This document shows positions 63,580 to 64,000 of a stretch of DNA of 64,000 nucleotides, in pieces. Under the pieces are notes generated by a model that saw only the letters and a program-made list of their open reading frames with translations, had not been told where the DNA came from and ran no database searches. How positions within the stretch are numbered: the first letter of the stretch is position 1; every line of letters starts with the position of its first letter. Made by a program: the position numbers and the translations under genes. Source of the stretch: Saprospiraceae bacterium (GTDB lineage Bacteria > Bacteroidota > Bacteroidia > Chitinophagales > Saprospiraceae); contig JADKGF010000020.1 of the NCBI GenBank assembly GCA_016717105.1, positions 1 to 64,000 on the forward strand. The letters are read 5' to 3'.

Positions 63580-63617
63580 AATATTATAAATTCTTATTCT
63601 AATGAGCTATTTCATTA

Positions 63618-64000
63618 TTAGTCCATGACACATCTAACACTATAACCAATTTTAGACTCATTATTAAACTGCTTATGAATATTTACATCATTATAATAGA
63701 TTGAATATAGAACTTGTGTAGTTGAAACTTAATTGGTAGAAGACCAAAAACTAACTTCACCAATTTGATGGTAAGTATTAAAATTAAAAAACCTGTGGAA
63801 ATGCATTGAATCCTGAAAGACCTAAAGTCTTTGCTTTGAACAATTTACCATCTTTCCAAAGCGACAATTCTGCAGACAAACCACTTCCTATATCAGTTTC
63901 CAATGTCTTTGATATTAATACATCCCATTCTTTTTGAGATGGTACATGCCAATCATTAGGACAAATACCTTTTGTTGCCTTCGACAGTATTAGTCCATTT
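63618..64000 (-). pseudogene. Broken FISUMP-domain protein gene (5' end outside the window)
   Basis: From the right edge the minus strand reads KGICPNDWHVPSQKEWDVLI and GLSGFNAFPQVF, then a stop at 63784-63786. A shifted frame gives HQIGEVSFWSSTN, another stop, VLYSIYYNDVNIHKQFNNES and IGYSVRCVMD, ending at 63618-63620. GICP..WHVPS..EW ... FWSST ... YY....... (G)YSVRCV is the signature of the Fibrobacter succinogenes major paralogous (FISUMP, TIGR02145-type) domain of secreted proteins. Two stops and one frameshift show it is decayed in the part visible. Confidence 0.75.

Noticed and set aside
1..64000. rRNA, tRNA, integrase or prophage genes
   Set aside because: None could be recognised by eye in either strand; short or divergent RNAs might still be missed without a covariance search.

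Overview
The window looks like chromosome of a low-GC member of the Bacteroidota, most likely a Saprospiria-type bacterium. The indications are type IX secretion (T9SS) sorting tails on several large secreted proteins (YPNP/FPNP ... G.Y.I....K), DUF4175 + RsbW-like + YbeY gene order, DUF5723 and PD40 envelope proteins, candidate TAnnTTTG -7 promoter boxes, and long Ca-binding/SdrD-like/Kazal-like surface proteins. No rRNA, tRNA or CRISPR array was seen. Organism assignment is inference from gene content only.

Layout. 1-5232 is a zone of decay on the minus strand: a dead SulP anion transporter (running off the left edge), an unrecognised dead gene, a dead beta-propeller lipoprotein, a dead outer-membrane barrel tail and a dead large lipoprotein. 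5572-8452 (+) holds a small secreted protein and an intact SulP + beta-carbonic anhydrase operon. 8495-11892 (-) is a 2-oxoacid dehydrogenase E2 followed by a TPR/PD40/OmpA-like envelope protein. 12632-18601 carries an NAD-dependent formate dehydrogenase whose alpha and beta subunit genes (both -) are separated by two plus-strand genes (DoxX-like protein and an ECF sigma factor). 18915-23200 (+) is DUF4175 (with an in-frame TGA near its 5' end), an RsbW-like ATPase and ybeY. It is followed by a 21-bp heptad-coding repeat, the 3' relic of a type IIG restriction-modification gene and a decayed second copy of the ybeY tail.

24646-39523 (+) is a surface-protein island. A 3084-residue DUF4347 protein with 732-bp tandem repeats is flanked by two small proteins sharing one LAGQN domain, and is followed by an SdrD-like T9SS protein. 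39845-42342 (-) has a YejK/NdpA-like nucleoid protein and a helical repeat protein. 42515-47891 (+) is a cohesin-like/dockerin-like T9SS cluster whose first gene has a one-base frameshift. 48011-49305 is a tandem duplication of a coiled-coil PD-(D/E)XK nuclease-like gene. 49411-57397 (+) runs truA, a TMTC-like TPR membrane protein, a frameshifted lipoprotein, DUF5723, a TPR lipoprotein and an aldo/keto reductase. 57512-62658 is the locus I find most intriguing: an ECF sigma factor, an anti-sigma-like protein that seems to cross both membranes (N-terminal cytoplasmic segment, one TM helix, C-terminal outer-membrane barrel), a lipoprotein of four Cys-bounded repeats, and a divergent T9SS protein of seven Kazal-like domains. 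The window closes with ogt and a broken FISUMP-domain gene.

Several otherwise healthy genes carry a single frameshift (near 43258, 53628, 59208, 60517) or nonsense codon (19002). Two of these lie at A-runs, so assembly error must be excluded before calling them pseudogenes. The 1-5232 lesions are too many and too varied for that explanation.
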